DNA of 64,000 bases from Acholeplasmataceae bacterium UBA5769 (GCA_002418725.1 DIER01000013.1:55831-119830), one strand, 5' to 3'. Positions 8,877 to 18,727 are shown, counted from the stretch's first letter. Made by a program: numbers and translations. The notes: generated by a model not told the origin, from the sequence alone.

Positions 8877-9170
8877 TTTAAGATCACAGAAGATGAAGTC
8901 ACTTTAGATCCTATAAGCCCGTACTATACGCTTACGACCAGGAAATCACTCATTCAATTAAAGGAGCGTGCAGGCGCGTATACGCACGCGTGCATGTACG
9001 TGTGTAAGTCGTAGGATGTGAAAGCTTATAAGACGATAGGAAAATCAGCTCTGATAAAAAATGGAGCACATATAGGATTGCCAAAAAAGAAGATGTATCA
9101 CATAATCATCACACTTCGAGGAATACAAAAAATCACATCAAGGATGTATTTCACACGAGAGCATAATTAG
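8877..9170 (+). pseudogene. possible decayed small gene with one in-frame stop
   Basis: A plus-strand frame gives 45 sense codons (beginning FKITEDEV, containing TLDPISPYYTLTTRKSL), a TAG at 9012-9014, then 51 more codons to TAG 9168-9170. The final stop lies inside the hairpin of an intrinsic terminator, the same arrangement seen at several real genes in this window. That is the main reason to suspect a former gene. There is no start codon with a ribosome site and I do not recognise the family, so chance openness remains possible. Confidence 0.25.
8974..9006. repeat. 33-bp alternating purine-pyrimidine tract
   Basis: Every step from 8974 to 9006 alternates purine and pyrimidine. It includes the palindromes GCGTATACGC and GCACGCGTGC, and it is far more GC-rich than its surroundings. 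Such tracts are classic left-handed (Z-DNA) formers. Flanking complementary arms (8912-8918 with 9024-9030; 8931-8938 with 9008-9015) would fold around it in RNA. Confidence 0.8.
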
Positions 9171-9183
9171 CTCTTTTCTTTTT
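9158..9183 (+). terminator. orphan intrinsic terminator
   Basis: Stem AGAGC (9158-9162), 7-base loop, GCTCT (9170-9174), then a T-rich run with one C. No intact gene ends here, implying a transcript from the gap: a small RNA or a decayed gene. Confidence 0.6.
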
Positions 9184-9742
9184 GCCCTGAATTACAGGAC
9201 GCGTTATAAGCAATCGAAAACCTAAATTGATGGGTGATAGGTCACTCAGATGAAGACACACATATAGGGCATAGTAGAAGAAGAACTGAAGCAAGAAAGT
9301 GTGTAATGCATCAACCACTCAAAAATACAGTCAAACGTGATTTCAGCCATCGAAAGCCTTAGATAGAGGATTGTTCAAGAGAAGCACTTTCAACCTCCCA
9401 AAAACTACTCTCGAGTTATTTTATTATACTCATTTTGTATTTATGTATATGTTTATGACCGATAGAAGGGCTTTTTTATGCATTTAATTATATTATTCTC
9501 CATCCCATAACAACGATTAATGACACCAGCAATTATCTTTTTATTTTATATTTGTTCGTATAATATATATTATGTTAACCGTTACTTGTGAGCCTAACTG
9601 TGCGGTCAATTACGTTTGTGTTGATAAGTTAGTTATTGAGTTCTCTCCAAAATTTGGCTTCTACACTCATGGTGAGGTGTGAACTATCGAAAATCGACTA
9701 TTACTAAACTTACATTTTCCAATATGCAAAAAATTGGGCATA

Positions 9743-9763
9743 TGGTACAATAAATATGGTGAT
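9743..9763 (+). promoter_or_regulatory. extended -10 promoter and SD of asparaginase
   Basis: TG-G-TACAAT at 9743-9751 is an extended -10 box; no good -35 is seen. GGTGAT (9758-9763) lies 3 bases before ATG 9767. It matches the distal part of the anti-SD complement (ggaggtgatc), which explains the short spacing. Confidence 0.55.
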
Positions 9764-9766
9764 CAT

Positions 9767-10744
9767 ATGAACAAGAAAACGATTCTCATTATCTTTACTG
9801 GTGGTACAATATCGATGGCAAAACATAAAGAAACGAGCAAAGCAATCATAAGTGATAATCACTCTGAATTGCTACAAAACATCGCTTCTGAGCTAAAGAA
9901 TATCGATTTATTGTCACATCAATACTCTTTAAAACCATCTCCAGCAATCACTCCTGATGACATGTTTGAACTAGCAAAACTGACAAAAGCATATATGGAT
10001 GACCCTAAAATTGATGGTATTGTTATTACTCATGGTACAGACACACTTGAAGAATCTGCATACTTTTTGGACCTATATTTAGAGACTACAAAACCTGTCG
10101 TATTCACAGGTTCAATGCGCAACTTCTCAGAGCTTGGATTTGATGGACTAAGTAATTTGGTCAGCTCAATCCTTGTGGCAGCGGACAGTGAATCAAAGCA
10201 TATGGGTGTACTTGTCGTTTTAAATGATGAGATTAACGCCGCTGCTGAGGTGACAAAAACACATACATTGTCGCTTGATACATTTAAGTCTCTCGAGTTT
10301 GGGCCTATCGGAATTGTGGAGCAAGATAACGTATTGTACTACCGTCAGACACATTATCCACATCTTCACATCACGACAGATCGCATTGAGAATCGTGTTG
10401 AAATCATTAAAGCCTATTCAGGTGCAAGTTCAGTATTACTAAACTTACTGATTGATGGTGGTTTAAAGGGACTCGTGATTGAAGCACTCGGTAGGGGCAA
10501 TGTTCCCCCTATGATGATTGAAGGAATTAAAAGAGCTATCTCTTTAAACATTCCTGTTTTGATTACTTCGCGTTGTCCAAAAGGACGTGTCCTTGATAGC
10601 TATGGTTATGAAGGTGGTGGCCATCACCTAAAACAACTTGGTGCTATCTTCACTGAAAATCTATCAAGTCAAAAAGCGCGTATCCGTTTGATTCTGGCAC
10701 TTGGTCATACATCCTCATTAGAAACGATTAAATCTTTTTTCTAG
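9767..10744 (+). CDS. ansA: L-asparaginase
   Basis: 325 residues of the bacterial asparaginase family, hydrolysing L-asparagine to aspartate and ammonia in the cytosol (no signal peptide). TGGTIS at residues 11-16 carries the nucleophilic Thr. HGTDTLEES from residue 89 carries the second Thr/Asp pair, and the C-terminal domain has GRGNVPPMM and LITSRCPKG. Length and lack of a signal fit type I (AnsA). The start is ATG 9767; the upstream in-frame TTG at 9734 precedes the probable -10 box. It is followed 9 bp later by a membrane protein. It may also act on glutamine. Confidence 0.9.
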   Translation: MNKKTILIIFTGGTISMAKHKETSKAIISDNHSELLQNIASELKNIDLLSHQYSLKPSPAITPDDMFELAKLTKAYMDDPKIDGIVITHGTDTLEESAYFLDLYLETTKPVVFTGSMRNFSELGFDGLSNLVSSILVAADSESKHMGVLVVLNDEINAAAEVTKTHTLSLDTFKSLEFGPIGIVEQDNVLYYRQTHYPHLHITTDRIENRVEIIKAYSGASSVLLNLLIDGGLKGLVIEALGRGNVPPMMIEGIKRAISLNIPVLITSRCPKGRVLDSYGYEGGGHHLKQLGAIFTENLSSQKARIRLILALGHTSSLETIKSFF

Positions 10745-10753
10745 GAGTCAATC

Positions 10754-11443
10754 ATGGTTAAACTCGCACGCCGTATTAGAGATCGAGAACAACTTGTTAA
10801 ACTATTTGCCTATCTCGTTTTAGGTTGGGGATTAGTTGGTGTAGCGCTTCAAACCGGAAGATCTCTCTTAGGATCTAGTCCTCTTGAATATACTTTAGTT
10901 ACACATTTTTACTTCACAACACAAAGTAATTTGCTTGTCGTCATCATGATGTTCATCTTTTTATTTAAGAAAAAAAGAGGTTCTATTTTTACCTCTTTTG
11001 CTTACATTACCTTAATCAATATTAGCATGACTGGAATCATTTTCCATGCACTGTTGACACCCTATATGTCACACGTTAGTTTCTTAAATCATGTACTTCA
11101 TACCATTACCCCATTGCTCTATGTTTGCTTCTATTTCTTTGTTATTAAAGAGCATGTTCTTATCTCAAAATTTTGGCTTTCCCTTCTTTACCCACTACTC
11201 TATATGCTTGCAGTTTACATCATTATCGAACCTCTATTTGGAGATATGATGGAGCGTTTATTTACAACTTTTGAGGACCCCCGCTATGTATATCCGTTCT
11301 TATCACCTCGTTCTTATACCACTGGCGTTCGTGGTCTCATCTTGTTTAATTTAGGTATTTTAGCTCCTTTAGTTGCACTCTATTCATTTCTGTTGTGTTA
11401 TCTAAAATCGCGATTTGAGAAACAACTAAATGGTTCAAACTAA
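10754..11443 (+). CDS. Pr6Pr-like six-helix membrane protein
   Basis: 229 residues with about six membrane segments. The stretch HFYFTTQSNLLVVI near residue 53 and the later HALLTPY...HTITPLLYV match the pattern I associate with Pr6Pr (FAR-17a/AIG1-like) membrane proteins of Firmicutes. Function is unknown. ATG 10754 follows taggag and is 9 bp after ansA, so the two are probably co-transcribed. The C-terminus is short and basic. The family call is from memory of the motif and is moderate. Confidence 0.55.
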   Translation: MVKLARRIRDREQLVKLFAYLVLGWGLVGVALQTGRSLLGSSPLEYTLVTHFYFTTQSNLLVVIMMFIFLFKKKRGSIFTSFAYITLINISMTGIIFHALLTPYMSHVSFLNHVLHTITPLLYVCFYFFVIKEHVLISKFWLSLLYPLLYMLAVYIIIEPLFGDMMERLFTTFEDPRYVYPFLSPRSYTTGVRGLILFNLGILAPLVALYSFLLCYLKSRFEKQLNGSN

Positions 11444-11450
11444 AGAAAAA

Positions 11451-11476
11451 AGAAGTCGTTATGCGACTTCTTTTTC
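11451..11476. terminator. bidirectional terminator
   Basis: AGAAGTCG (11451-11458), loop ttatg, CGACTTCT (11464-11471), with an A-run before and a T-run after, so it works on both strands. The loop holds the TAA stop of the minus-strand gene. Confidence 0.88.
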
Positions 11477-12553
11477 TTCATTTTCGTGAGTTTCTTCACT
11501 TTGATTTTCTTGCTTTTTAGGTGTTGATTTCTTCTTTTTAGCAGGCACTTTTACCTCTTCGATAACCTTCGTCTCAGAGTCATCACTGCCTTCAATCGTT
11601 GTTTCATCAGTCTTTTCTTGGATGGGTTTTTGTTCTTGTTCTGGTGAGTAATCATCTTCGTTTTCGACTGTTTCAGATGGTGTATGAAGCATGGCTTCAG
11701 CTTCTGCAAGTCTTAATTCTTCTTCAGTTTTCTTAACTTCTTCAGCCAATGCTCTCGCTTCTTCCTTACGTTTTAAAGCCGCCATTCTTGCTTCAACGTT
11801 GGCTTTTTTCTTTTCTTCCATCAAACGTTTTTCAAGTTTAGCACGGTCTTCCTCACCTCTTTCTTCTTCAGCAATTTCACGTAACATCTTCTGATGATCT
11901 AATTCTTTTTGTTTAAGTTCAAGACGGATTTCACGTGCCTTAAGACGTCTATTTAGACCTAATTTCATCGCTCTAAACAAACGTGTAATTGGACTAAAAA
12001 TGACGGTAATGACAAGAGCAACACGTTCACCAAAACGATAGTTTCCGTTTTCAAAACGAATCTTTTTTTCTTCAATTCGTTTCGCTTTTAATTCAGCTTT
12101 TAAGATCTTTCTTAGCATGAATAGACTATTTTTAATTTTTCTTAAACTGCGTCTTCCAAGGGAATCTTCAACGTACACTTTGGCTTTTTTCACTTTCGTT
12201 TCACTACCAATAACGTAGCTTCTAAAAGCTTCTAAAGGAATTGATAGTTTGAATGAATCACGTGCTAAGATGATGGTTGTCTCTTCTTTTAATGGCATGA
12301 GTTTTTTCTTATAAATGAGGCCAATCGCTGCGGCTTCCACATTCACATAACTCGTGTTTGCAACCATCACTTCGAAATAATTGTGCCCATCTCTTTGGAT
12401 TAAATCTTCCTTTAAGATCAATGCTCTTTTCCCAATAAGGTTTAACGTACGCTGTGTTTTTATTAAAACAACGATGCTTACTAAAACCAAAATAGCGAGT
12501 AAGCCAAAGATAATAACAAACTCTAATTCTAAATTTTTAATCCATTCAATCAT
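11459..12553 (-). CDS. membrane-anchored coiled-coil protein, unknown function
   Basis: 364 residues that I do not recognise. One membrane helix lies at about residues 12-34. A beta-rich segment (~40-135, with [16 protein letters not shown]) resembles an extracytoplasmic or peripheral domain. Then come basic helices and a second hydrophobic stretch ([16 protein letters not shown]). A long Glu/Lys/Arg/Ala coiled coil (~215-295) and an acidic, low-complexity tail with KKKKSTPKK follow. It overlaps deoB by 8 bp and is the last gene of the hemW-xerD-deoB operon. A scaffold or cytoskeletal role at the membrane is only a guess. Confidence 0.7.
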   Translation of the reverse strand: MIEWIKNLELEFVIIFGLLAILVLVSIVVLIKTQRTLNLIGKRALILKEDLIQRDGHNYFEVMVANTSYVNVEAAAIGLIYKKKLMPLKEETTIILARDSFKLSIPLEAFRSYVIGSETKVKKAKVYVEDSLGRRSLRKIKNSLFMLRKILKAELKAKRIEEKKIRFENGNYRFGERVALVITVIFSPITRLFRAMKLGLNRRLKAREIRLELKQKELDHQKMLREIAEEERGEEDRAKLEKRLMEEKKKANVEARMAALKRKEEARALAEEVKKTEEELRLAEAEAMLHTPSETVENEDDYSPEQEQKPIQEKTDETTIEGSDDSETKVIEEVKVPAKKKKSTPKKQENQSEETHENEEKEVA

Positions 12554-13739
12554 GCTTTTTACCTCCTATTAATGGTAAGAATGATGTGCCATTCTTTGGT
12601 TTTTCACATTCAAATATATCCGTAATGGTATACCCGATATCTGCAAATGTTTTGAGAACAGGAAGGGCTTTTCCACCTTTGAAACGAGGTGAATAAGCAA
12701 GCATTGGCACATACTCACGGGTATGATCTGTACCATGATGAACAGGGTCATTTCCATGATCTGCCGTTAATATCAGTAAATCATCTTCCTGTAATTCTTG
12801 CATCAACAAGGGCAGTTGCTGATCAAAATCTTCAATCGCTTTTCCGTAACCTATTGGATCTCTACGATGTCCATAAAGGGCATCAAAATCAACTAAATTC
12901 AGAAAACATAAACCTGTGAAATCTTCCTTAGCAACTTCAATAATCTGCATCATACCATCATCATTACTCTTGGTTTTACTGTAGCGATTGATACCGTAGC
13001 CATCAAAAATATCATTGATTTTTCCTAAAGCAATCACATCGAATCCTGCTTCATCAAGAAAATTAAGTGCCGTTTTTTCATGTGGTCTTAAGGCATAATC
13101 GTGGCGATTCGAGGTTCTCTTGAAGTTATCTTTATGCTCACCAAGAAACGGTCTAGCGATCACACGACCAACTTTCCACTCTGGTTTCATTGTGATTTCT
13201 CGGGCGATTTCACAAATACGATATTGTTCTTCAATCGGTATAATGCCTTCATGCATCGCGATTTGCAGAACAGAATCTGCAGAAGTATAGACGATTAAGT
13301 CACCTGTTTTTAAATGTTCTTCACCTAAGTCTCTGATGATATCTGTGCCTGATGCGCTGATGTTACCGATCACTTTGCGACCTGTTTTTTCTTCAAGTTC
13401 TTTAATTAATGCCTCTGGAAAACCTGTATCTGTGAATGTTTGAAATGGCTTTGTGATATACATCCCCATCATTTCCCAGTGTCCTGTCATGGTATCTTTA
13501 CCTAAAGAGGCTTCTTGAATTTTCGTATAAAATGCTTGAGGTTTTTTAGTCTCTTTCACATTTTTTATTGGTGTGATATTGCCATAACCAAGTGCTTCCA
13601 TGTTGGGAATTTTTAAATCCATACGCTCTGCAATGTGTCCAATGGTATGAGATCCAACATCGTTATAATCTTTTGCATCTGGTGCCTCACCAATACCTAA
13701 ACTATCCAAAACAATTAAAAATACGCGTTTAAATGTCAT
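12546..13739 (-). CDS. deoB: phosphopentomutase DeoB
   Basis: 397 residues. It interconverts (deoxy)ribose-1-phosphate and the 5-phosphate, linking nucleoside phosphorolysis to DeoC and the pentose pathway. It is a metal-dependent member of the alkaline phosphatase superfamily: [16 protein letters not shown] holds the first metal Asp, then GHWEMMG, and C-terminally [20 protein letters not shown]. Two adjacent ATGs (13742, 13739) are possible. The second is better spaced from aaggagg. The gene overlaps xerD by 11 bp. Other deo functions (deoD, deoC, pdp) are elsewhere in the window. Confidence 0.94.
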   Translation of the reverse strand: MTFKRVFLIVLDSLGIGEAPDAKDYNDVGSHTIGHIAERMDLKIPNMEALGYGNITPIKNVKETKKPQAFYTKIQEASLGKDTMTGHWEMMGMYITKPFQTFTDTGFPEALIKELEEKTGRKVIGNISASGTDIIRDLGEEHLKTGDLIVYTSADSVLQIAMHEGIIPIEEQYRICEIAREITMKPEWKVGRVIARPFLGEHKDNFKRTSNRHDYALRPHEKTALNFLDEAGFDVIALGKINDIFDGYGINRYSKTKSNDDGMMQIIEVAKEDFTGLCFLNLVDFDALYGHRRDPIGYGKAIEDFDQQLPLLMQELQEDDLLILTADHGNDPVHHGTDHTREYVPMLAYSPRFKGGKALPVLKTFADIGYTITDIFECEKPKNGTSFLPLIGGKKHD

Positions 13740-14637
13740 CATGTTCCTCCTTCGCACGCGGGTGTGCGCTCTTATATATTTCTTTGATTCTTTGTTGACT
13801 AATGTGTGTATATATCTGTGTGGTCGAGATATCTTCATGACCTAATAAAGATTGTAGTGTTCTTAAATCCATACCGTTTTCTAAAAGATGTGTTGCAAAC
13901 GAATGCCTTAAAGTGTGCGGAGAACACTCTGTGGTGACACCTGCATCCGATGCTAATTTTTTTAAAAGTTTAAAGAAACCTTGTCTGGATAATCTTTTAC
14001 CTTGTTGATTAAGAAAAACGATGTTGGTCTTCTCATAACTGAGCAGTGCTTCTCTAGCCTTAACCAGATAGTTTCTGAGTGCAATAACGGCAGGATCTGA
14101 TATCGGAACCATCCGTTCTTTCGAGCCTTTCCCACGAACAATGATGTAAGCTTGGTTTAAATGAACATCGCCAAGTTCGACATCAAGTAGTTCTGAAACA
14201 CGCAAACCAGATCCATAGATCAACTCCAATAATGCTGCATTGCGAAGCCCGAGTGGTTTTGCTAAATCCACCTGATTCAAGATTTTCATTACCTCATCAA
14301 CGGATAATACTTGGGGTAAATGTTTCTCGATTTTTGGTGATTCGATGCGTTTAACCACGTCTTCATCCACCTCTTTTTCAATGAAAAGAAAGTGATGAAA
14401 ACTTCTAATTGCAGTTAATTTTCTTGCCATGCTTTTAGTAACTACATGTTTTTTCAGGCTTCTCATATATGAATCGATATGCAATTTATCAATATCTTTT
14501 GGTTTTGTAATACCGTGAACTTTCTCTAAAAATGATGCATATTGATTTAAGTCTCGCATGTAAGATTCTATTGTATTCTTACTCGATCCCTTCTCATTTT
14601 TAAGATAATACTCATAGTCTTTAAGGATATATTTCAT
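13729..14637 (-). CDS. xerD: tyrosine recombinase XerC/XerD
   Basis: 302 residues. The N-terminal SAM-like core-binding domain (~1-85) and C-terminal catalytic domain are complete. Visible catalytic residues are Arg in [10 protein letters not shown], Lys in VRGKGSKER, His-x-x-Arg in [11 protein letters not shown], the His in [11 protein letters not shown] and the nucleophile in IYTHI. It resolves chromosome dimers at dif; the length is typical of XerD. Its chromosomal-operon context argues against a phage integrase. It overlaps hemW by 4 bp and deoB by 11 bp. Confidence 0.9.
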   Translation of the reverse strand: MKYILKDYEYYLKNEKGSSKNTIESYMRDLNQYASFLEKVHGITKPKDIDKLHIDSYMRSLKKHVVTKSMARKLTAIRSFHHFLFIEKEVDEDVVKRIESPKIEKHLPQVLSVDEVMKILNQVDLAKPLGLRNAALLELIYGSGLRVSELLDVELGDVHLNQAYIIVRGKGSKERMVPISDPAVIALRNYLVKAREALLSYEKTNIVFLNQQGKRLSRQGFFKLLKKLASDAGVTTECSPHTLRHSFATHLLENGMDLRTLQSLLGHEDISTTQIYTHISQQRIKEIYKSAHPRAKEEHDDI

Positions 14638-15725
14638 ACAAACACCATGAAGACTTGATTACCTAAAAAGATGCCTTTTTCAGTGAGTCTTAACTTCCCG
14701 TCTACAACTTCGATTAAACCAAATGCTTCTTTTTCTTTCAGCTTTGGGTATGTTTTAAACAAATCAATCTGATACTTTTGTTCGATATCGGCAATTGAGA
14801 TGCCTTCAATCTTGCGGAGTCCAAAGATTAAATCATCTTGTAACATCATCTCTTGCGTTTGTTCATCTTTGTGATCTTGAAAAGATTCAAGATAACCATT
14901 GAGATGTCTTTTGTTATATGTGCGGTAGCCATCAACAAAACCATGTGCACCCATACCTACACCAATATATTCACCAAGTGTCCAGTACAGTAAATTGTGC
15001 AAGGAATAATGTTTATCTTTGGCATAATTTGAGATTTCATAATGTTCAAAGCCTTGTTTTTTCAATCTTTTCATCACACGATCATACATGGTTGCTTCCA
15101 TATCTTGATCCATCTCATGAAACTTTCCTCTGAGGTATTGATGATAAAAATAGGTTTTTTCTTCCAATATCAGTGAATAGCAAGAGACATGTGTGATATC
15201 TAATTTTTCAATCATATCTAAGTCATAATCGAGTAGTTCCATGGTTTGACCAGGGATGGCATAAATAAGATCGATGGATATTCTTGGAATTCCTACCTTT
15301 TTAAGATGATGAACCACGGCAAAAATATCATCTTCTTTATGCTTTCGATTTAAGTAGTTTAACAAATGATCGTTAAATGTCTGTACCCCTAAGCTCACGC
15401 GATTGATCCCATAGTTTTTAAAAAGCTCACCCTTTTTTTCGCTGTAAGATTCTGGATTGACTTCAATCGTGTATTCCACGGGGTGGATATCTTTTAGCAT
15501 GTCAAATAAACGGGTGAGTTGCTCAACCGTTAGCATGGAAGGTGTGCCACCACCGATATAGATCGTTTCAATGGTTGGAAAATGATGTTGATAACTTTTT
15601 ATCTCTTCAGAAAGCGCAGTTAAATAACGATCAATCATCACTTGATCTTTGGGTACTCTTTTGACGAAATCACAATAATGACATATCGATTCACAAAAAG
15701 GAATATGTACATAAAGTCCCTTCAC
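14634..15725 (-). CDS. hemW: radical SAM HemW-like protein
   Basis: 363 residues. The radical-SAM cluster CxxxCxxC is Cys11, Cys15 and Cys18 (FCESICHYCDF), followed by IYIGGGTPS and VNPES. The first cluster motif is CxxxCxxC followed by D-F (HemW) rather than the extended HemN form, so this is the heme chaperone-like group and not true coproporphyrinogen dehydrogenase. It is the first gene of the hemW-xerD-deoB unit. No other heme gene is visible, so its role here is open. Confidence 0.87.
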   Translation of the reverse strand: MKGLYVHIPFCESICHYCDFVKRVPKDQVMIDRYLTALSEEIKSYQHHFPTIETIYIGGGTPSMLTVEQLTRLFDMLKDIHPVEYTIEVNPESYSEKKGELFKNYGINRVSLGVQTFNDHLLNYLNRKHKEDDIFAVVHHLKKVGIPRISIDLIYAIPGQTMELLDYDLDMIEKLDITHVSCYSLILEEKTYFYHQYLRGKFHEMDQDMEATMYDRVMKRLKKQGFEHYEISNYAKDKHYSLHNLLYWTLGEYIGVGMGAHGFVDGYRTYNKRHLNGYLESFQDHKDEQTQEMMLQDDLIFGLRKIEGISIADIEQKYQIDLFKTYPKLKEKEAFGLIEVVDGKLRLTEKGIFLGNQVFMVFV

Positions 15726-15747
15726 AACATCACGTCCTTATATATCT

Positions 15748-15756
15748 ATTATACCA
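15748..15756 (-). promoter_or_regulatory. extended -10 promoter of hemW operon
   Basis: On the minus strand TGG-TATAAT reads across 15756-15748, about 23 bases before the hemW start; no convincing -35 box. Confidence 0.55.
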
Positions 15757-15773
15757 AAAATGGTTTACATAAT

Positions 15774-15805
15774 AAAGAAAAGCGAGGAGTTTATGACTCT
15801 TCGCT
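15774..15805 (-). terminator. lepA terminator
   Basis: Ten-base-pair stem (15781-15790 with 15796-15805, one G-T pair) with a five-base loop holding the lepA stop codon, followed on the minus strand by TTTTCTTT. Confidence 0.85.
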
Positions 15806-17617
15806 GTTGGATAAAATCGCCATGAAAGCTTCTTGAGGTACATCGACGCGACCCAAGGTTTTCATCTTCTTTTTACCTTCTTTTTGTTTAGAAAGCAATT
15901 TCTTTTTACGTGAAATATCGCCACCATAACATTTCGCTAACACGTCTTTACGCATCGCTTTGATGGTTGTACGCGCGATCACTTTATTGCCAATCGCTGC
16001 TTGAACAGGAATTTCAAACATTTGTCTTGGTATGAGTTCAACCATTTTTTCACAAATGATTTTTCCTCGATTATAAGCAAAATCACGATGAACAATAATC
16101 GATAAGGCATCGACAACTTCACTGTTTAATAAGATATCCATCTTGACGAGGTTTGATGGCTTATAGCCCGATAACTCATAGTCAAACGATGCATATCCTT
16201 TGGTTGAAGATTTCAATTTATCAAAGAAATCGTAGACAATTTCAGACAGTGGTAATTGATAGGTAATATGGACGCGGTTCGCATCGATATATTTCATATC
16301 ACCGAAGATGCCACGCTTTTTTTGTGAGATATCCATGATGGCACCGACATACTCTTTTGGTGACATGATGGATGCTTTAATATAAGGTTCTTCAATCCGT
16401 TCAATACGCTGTGGATCAGGTAGTTTTGAAGGGTTATCAACCATAACCATCGACCCATCTGTCAAATACACATGATAAATAACCGAAGGTGCGGTTGCTA
16501 TTAAATCGATGTTAAACTCTCTTCGAATACGTTCTTGGATAATATCCATGTGAAGTAATCCTAAGAAACCTGTTCTAAAACCAAAGCCTAAAGCTTGTGA
16601 AGTTTCTGGTTCATAAAGCAATGAAGCATCATTCAGTTTAAGTTTTTCAAGTGCATCTTTTAAGTCTAAGAATTGATCAGCATCAATGGGATATAATCCA
16701 CAGAAAACGACGCTATTCATGGTTCTGTAACCGGGAAGTGCTGTTTTTGCTTTACGATCCGCATACGTGACCGTATCACCCACACGCACGGTATTGATAT
16801 CTTTAATACTTGCCACCAAATAGCCAACATCACCAGGACCTAAATACTCTTTTTTAACGATTTTAGGTGTATGTACACCAACTTCGATAACCTCATATTT
16901 CGCTTTCGATGCCATAAATTCAATGTGATCACCTTTTTGAAGTGTTCCATTAACCACTCTGATCGAAGGAATAACACCTTTATAAGCATCAAAAACTGAG
17001 TCAAAAACCAGTGCCTGAAGTGGTGCATTTGCATCTCCTTGAGGTGCTGGAACATCGGTGATAATACGCTCTAAGATTTCTGAAATACCTATTCCTTCTT
17101 TTGCAGATGCAAGCACTGCATTTTGGGCAGGTATGCCTATGATATCTTCAATCTCTTTTTTTACTTTTTCTGGTTCAGCACTTGGTAAATCAATTTTGTT
17201 GATGACCGGTATGATTTCCAAATCATTATCAATGGCTAAATAGACATTGGCTAACGTTTGTGCCTCAATACCTTGTGCAGCATCAACGACCAAAATCGCA
17301 CCCTCGCAGGCTGCAAGAGAGCGGGATACTTCATATGTGAAATCAACATGACCTGGTGTATCAATGAGATGCATGATGTATTCTTCACCATTTTGAGCTT
17401 GATAAAGCATTTCAACTGCATTTAATTTAATGGTAATACCACGTTCACGTTCTAGATCCATCGAGTCCAAAAGTTGTTCTTTCATTTCGCGATTGCTGAC
17501 GGTGTTTGTTTGCTGTAGCAAGCGATCTGCCAGTGTGGACTTGCCATGATCGATATGGGCGATGATGGAGAAATTTCTTATTCTTTTTTGTCTTTCATTT
17601 AGTAAATCTTTGTTCAT
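15791..17617 (-). CDS. lepA: elongation factor 4 LepA
   Basis: 608-residue translational GTPase. The G1 motif AHIDHGKST is at ~20-28, G3 is [11 protein letters not shown], and G4 is [10 protein letters not shown]. The LepA-specific C-terminal domain is present ([21 protein letters not shown]), without the EF-G domain IV. It binds ribosomes and is linked to initiation or back-translocation quality control. ATG 17617 is chosen; an upstream in-frame start at 17674 lies beyond the -10 region. The SD is weak (aaagg, 8 bases off). Confidence 0.95.
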   Translation of the reverse strand: MNKDLLNERQKRIRNFSIIAHIDHGKSTLADRLLQQTNTVSNREMKEQLLDSMDLERERGITIKLNAVEMLYQAQNGEEYIMHLIDTPGHVDFTYEVSRSLAACEGAILVVDAAQGIEAQTLANVYLAIDNDLEIIPVINKIDLPSAEPEKVKKEIEDIIGIPAQNAVLASAKEGIGISEILERIITDVPAPQGDANAPLQALVFDSVFDAYKGVIPSIRVVNGTLQKGDHIEFMASKAKYEVIEVGVHTPKIVKKEYLGPGDVGYLVASIKDINTVRVGDTVTYADRKAKTALPGYRTMNSVVFCGLYPIDADQFLDLKDALEKLKLNDASLLYEPETSQALGFGFRTGFLGLLHMDIIQERIRREFNIDLIATAPSVIYHVYLTDGSMVMVDNPSKLPDPQRIERIEEPYIKASIMSPKEYVGAIMDISQKKRGIFGDMKYIDANRVHITYQLPLSEIVYDFFDKLKSSTKGYASFDYELSGYKPSNLVKMDILLNSEVVDALSIIVHRDFAYNRGKIICEKMVELIPRQMFEIPVQAAIGNKVIARTTIKAMRKDVLAKCYGGDISRKKKLLSKQKEGKKKMKTLGRVDVPQEAFMAILSNSEES

Positions 17618-17642
17618 GATACACTTACCTTTCCGCTTTATT

Positions 17643-17651
17643 ATTGTATCA
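17643..17651 (-). promoter_or_regulatory. extended -10 promoter of lepA
   Basis: TGA-TACAAT on the minus strand, about 25 bases before ATG 17617; a weak CTTTAT lies 17 bases upstream. Confidence 0.5.
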
Positions 17652-17750
17652 TAAAACATCACTAAATAAAGCATAATAATTGCGAAAGATTTACATAATG
17701 AACTTTCTTAACTACGTAAACGTTTTTATTATTTTTCAGCAAAAATGCGA

Positions 17751-17778
17751 TTGCATATTACTTGACATATGTTATAAT
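17751..17778 (+). promoter_or_regulatory. sigma-A promoter of lipoprotein gene
   Basis: TTGCAT (17751-17756), 16-base spacer ending TGt, TATAAT (17773-17778). The start is expected near 17785, followed by aggagga and ATG 17816. Confidence 0.8.
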
Positions 17779-17815
17779 ATAGTCGAATGAAACAATTCAT
17801 AGGAGGAATTTAATA

Positions 17816-18643
17816 ATGAAGAAATTGATTGCATTCTTTTTTGTTGCTTTGCTTGCACTTGGTTTAGTTGCATGCAAGGAAGAGGCTGAACCACATTACG
17901 AGTATGGTTATGGCATTAGTTACGGTTTAGTACACGGTCACTATGTAGGTGTTGCTGAAATCGTTGTTGACAAAGATGACAAAGTTGTAAGTGCTAAGTT
18001 TGATGAATACTACTTACCATACAACACTGCACAAGTAACATTAACAGATGAACAAAAAGCAGCTTTACCTGCTGACGTTGTAGCTGTTGTTACCACACGT
18101 ACAACCAATAACGTTAGAACAGTTTCTACAAGTTACTATTCTAAATATGTTAGCGTTGCTGGCACTATCTACACTGCAACCGTATCTGGCGATGTTCCAA
18201 CTTTAGAAAACACTGCACCATCACAAACTATCGTTTGGGGCGCAACTGGTATTGCTAACATCGAAACTTGGGTAGAAACAGAAGCCAATGCTAAAGCATA
18301 CGTCGACGCTGTTAAAGCTGGTACCGTATTCAACTGCAATGCAACTGGTGTTAAGTCAGCTTACCCATTAGCAAACGCATCTGCTAAATTAGGTCCAACA
18401 AAATCAGCAACTGGTTATTGGACAAACCCAGCTTCTTATCCACTAGGATGGGGCGGTAACATGAAGGCTATCGTTGATGCAATCATCGGTACAACCATGA
18501 ATGCTACTGAAGAACAACTTGTTAAAGATGGTACTTGGAAGATTGGCGATATCACAACTGGTGCTACACTATCTGATTTTGCTGACTACTACTTATTAGC
18601 ACAACAAGCTTATAACAATGCATTAGCTGGTAAAGTTGAATAA
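17816..18643 (+). CDS. surface lipoprotein, possibly FMN-binding-like
   Basis: 275 residues with a signal peptide ending LVAC (Cys20 is lipidated). The mature part starts with YEYGYGISYGLVHGHYVGVAEIVVDKDDKVV. Together with KFDEYYLPY this resembles the repeated unit of extracellular flavin-binding lipoproteins (PplA-like), but the flavinylation Thr motif (D-x-x-[TA]-G-A-T/S) is not clear and I cannot confirm it. Thr and Ala are abundant, charge is modest, and no membrane helix follows the signal. It is monocistronic, with its own strong promoter, a good SD and a terminator, which suggests high expression. Confidence 0.6.
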   Translation: MKKLIAFFFVALLALGLVACKEEAEPHYEYGYGISYGLVHGHYVGVAEIVVDKDDKVVSAKFDEYYLPYNTAQVTLTDEQKAALPADVVAVVTTRTTNNVRTVSTSYYSKYVSVAGTIYTATVSGDVPTLENTAPSQTIVWGATGIANIETWVETEANAKAYVDAVKAGTVFNCNATGVKSAYPLANASAKLGPTKSATGYWTNPASYPLGWGGNMKAIVDAIIGTTMNATEEQLVKDGTWKIGDITTGATLSDFADYYLLAQQAYNNALAGKVE

Positions 18644-18660
18644 TTCTTAAAACAACACGG

Positions 18661-18688
18661 AAAACACATCGAAAGGTGTGTTTTTTTG
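18661..18688 (+). terminator. lipoprotein gene terminator
   Basis: AACACATC (18663-18670), GAAA tetraloop, GGTGTGTT (18675-18682), then a T-run. Confidence 0.92.
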
Positions 18689-18727
18689 TCTTTCATTAGA
18701 AATCTGTCGTTTTGATTATGTCTCGTA

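Larger units (their letters stand above)
8631..9733. other. 1.1-kb gap without an intact recognisable gene
   Basis: No reading frame of recognisable family is present on either strand. Contents: a small unsupported frame at 8662-8859 (65 codons, no ribosome site); a 13-bp inverted repeat; a frame broken by one stop (8877-9170) ending in a terminator; a 33-bp alternating purine-pyrimidine tract; a possible hairpin at 9366-9397; a 36-codon frame at 9572-9682 without a ribosome site; and a hairpin at 9662-9680. The density of self-complementary elements suggests either a structured non-coding RNA or the remains of decayed genes. I cannot name it. Confidence 0.5.

Noticed and set aside
9572..9682. 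36-codon frame with three Cys before asparaginase
   Set aside because: No SD, too short to judge; no match to a known small protein that I recall.
13743..13838. Upstream extension of deoB
   Set aside because: Lies within xerD; the SD aaggagg points to ATG 13742/13739.
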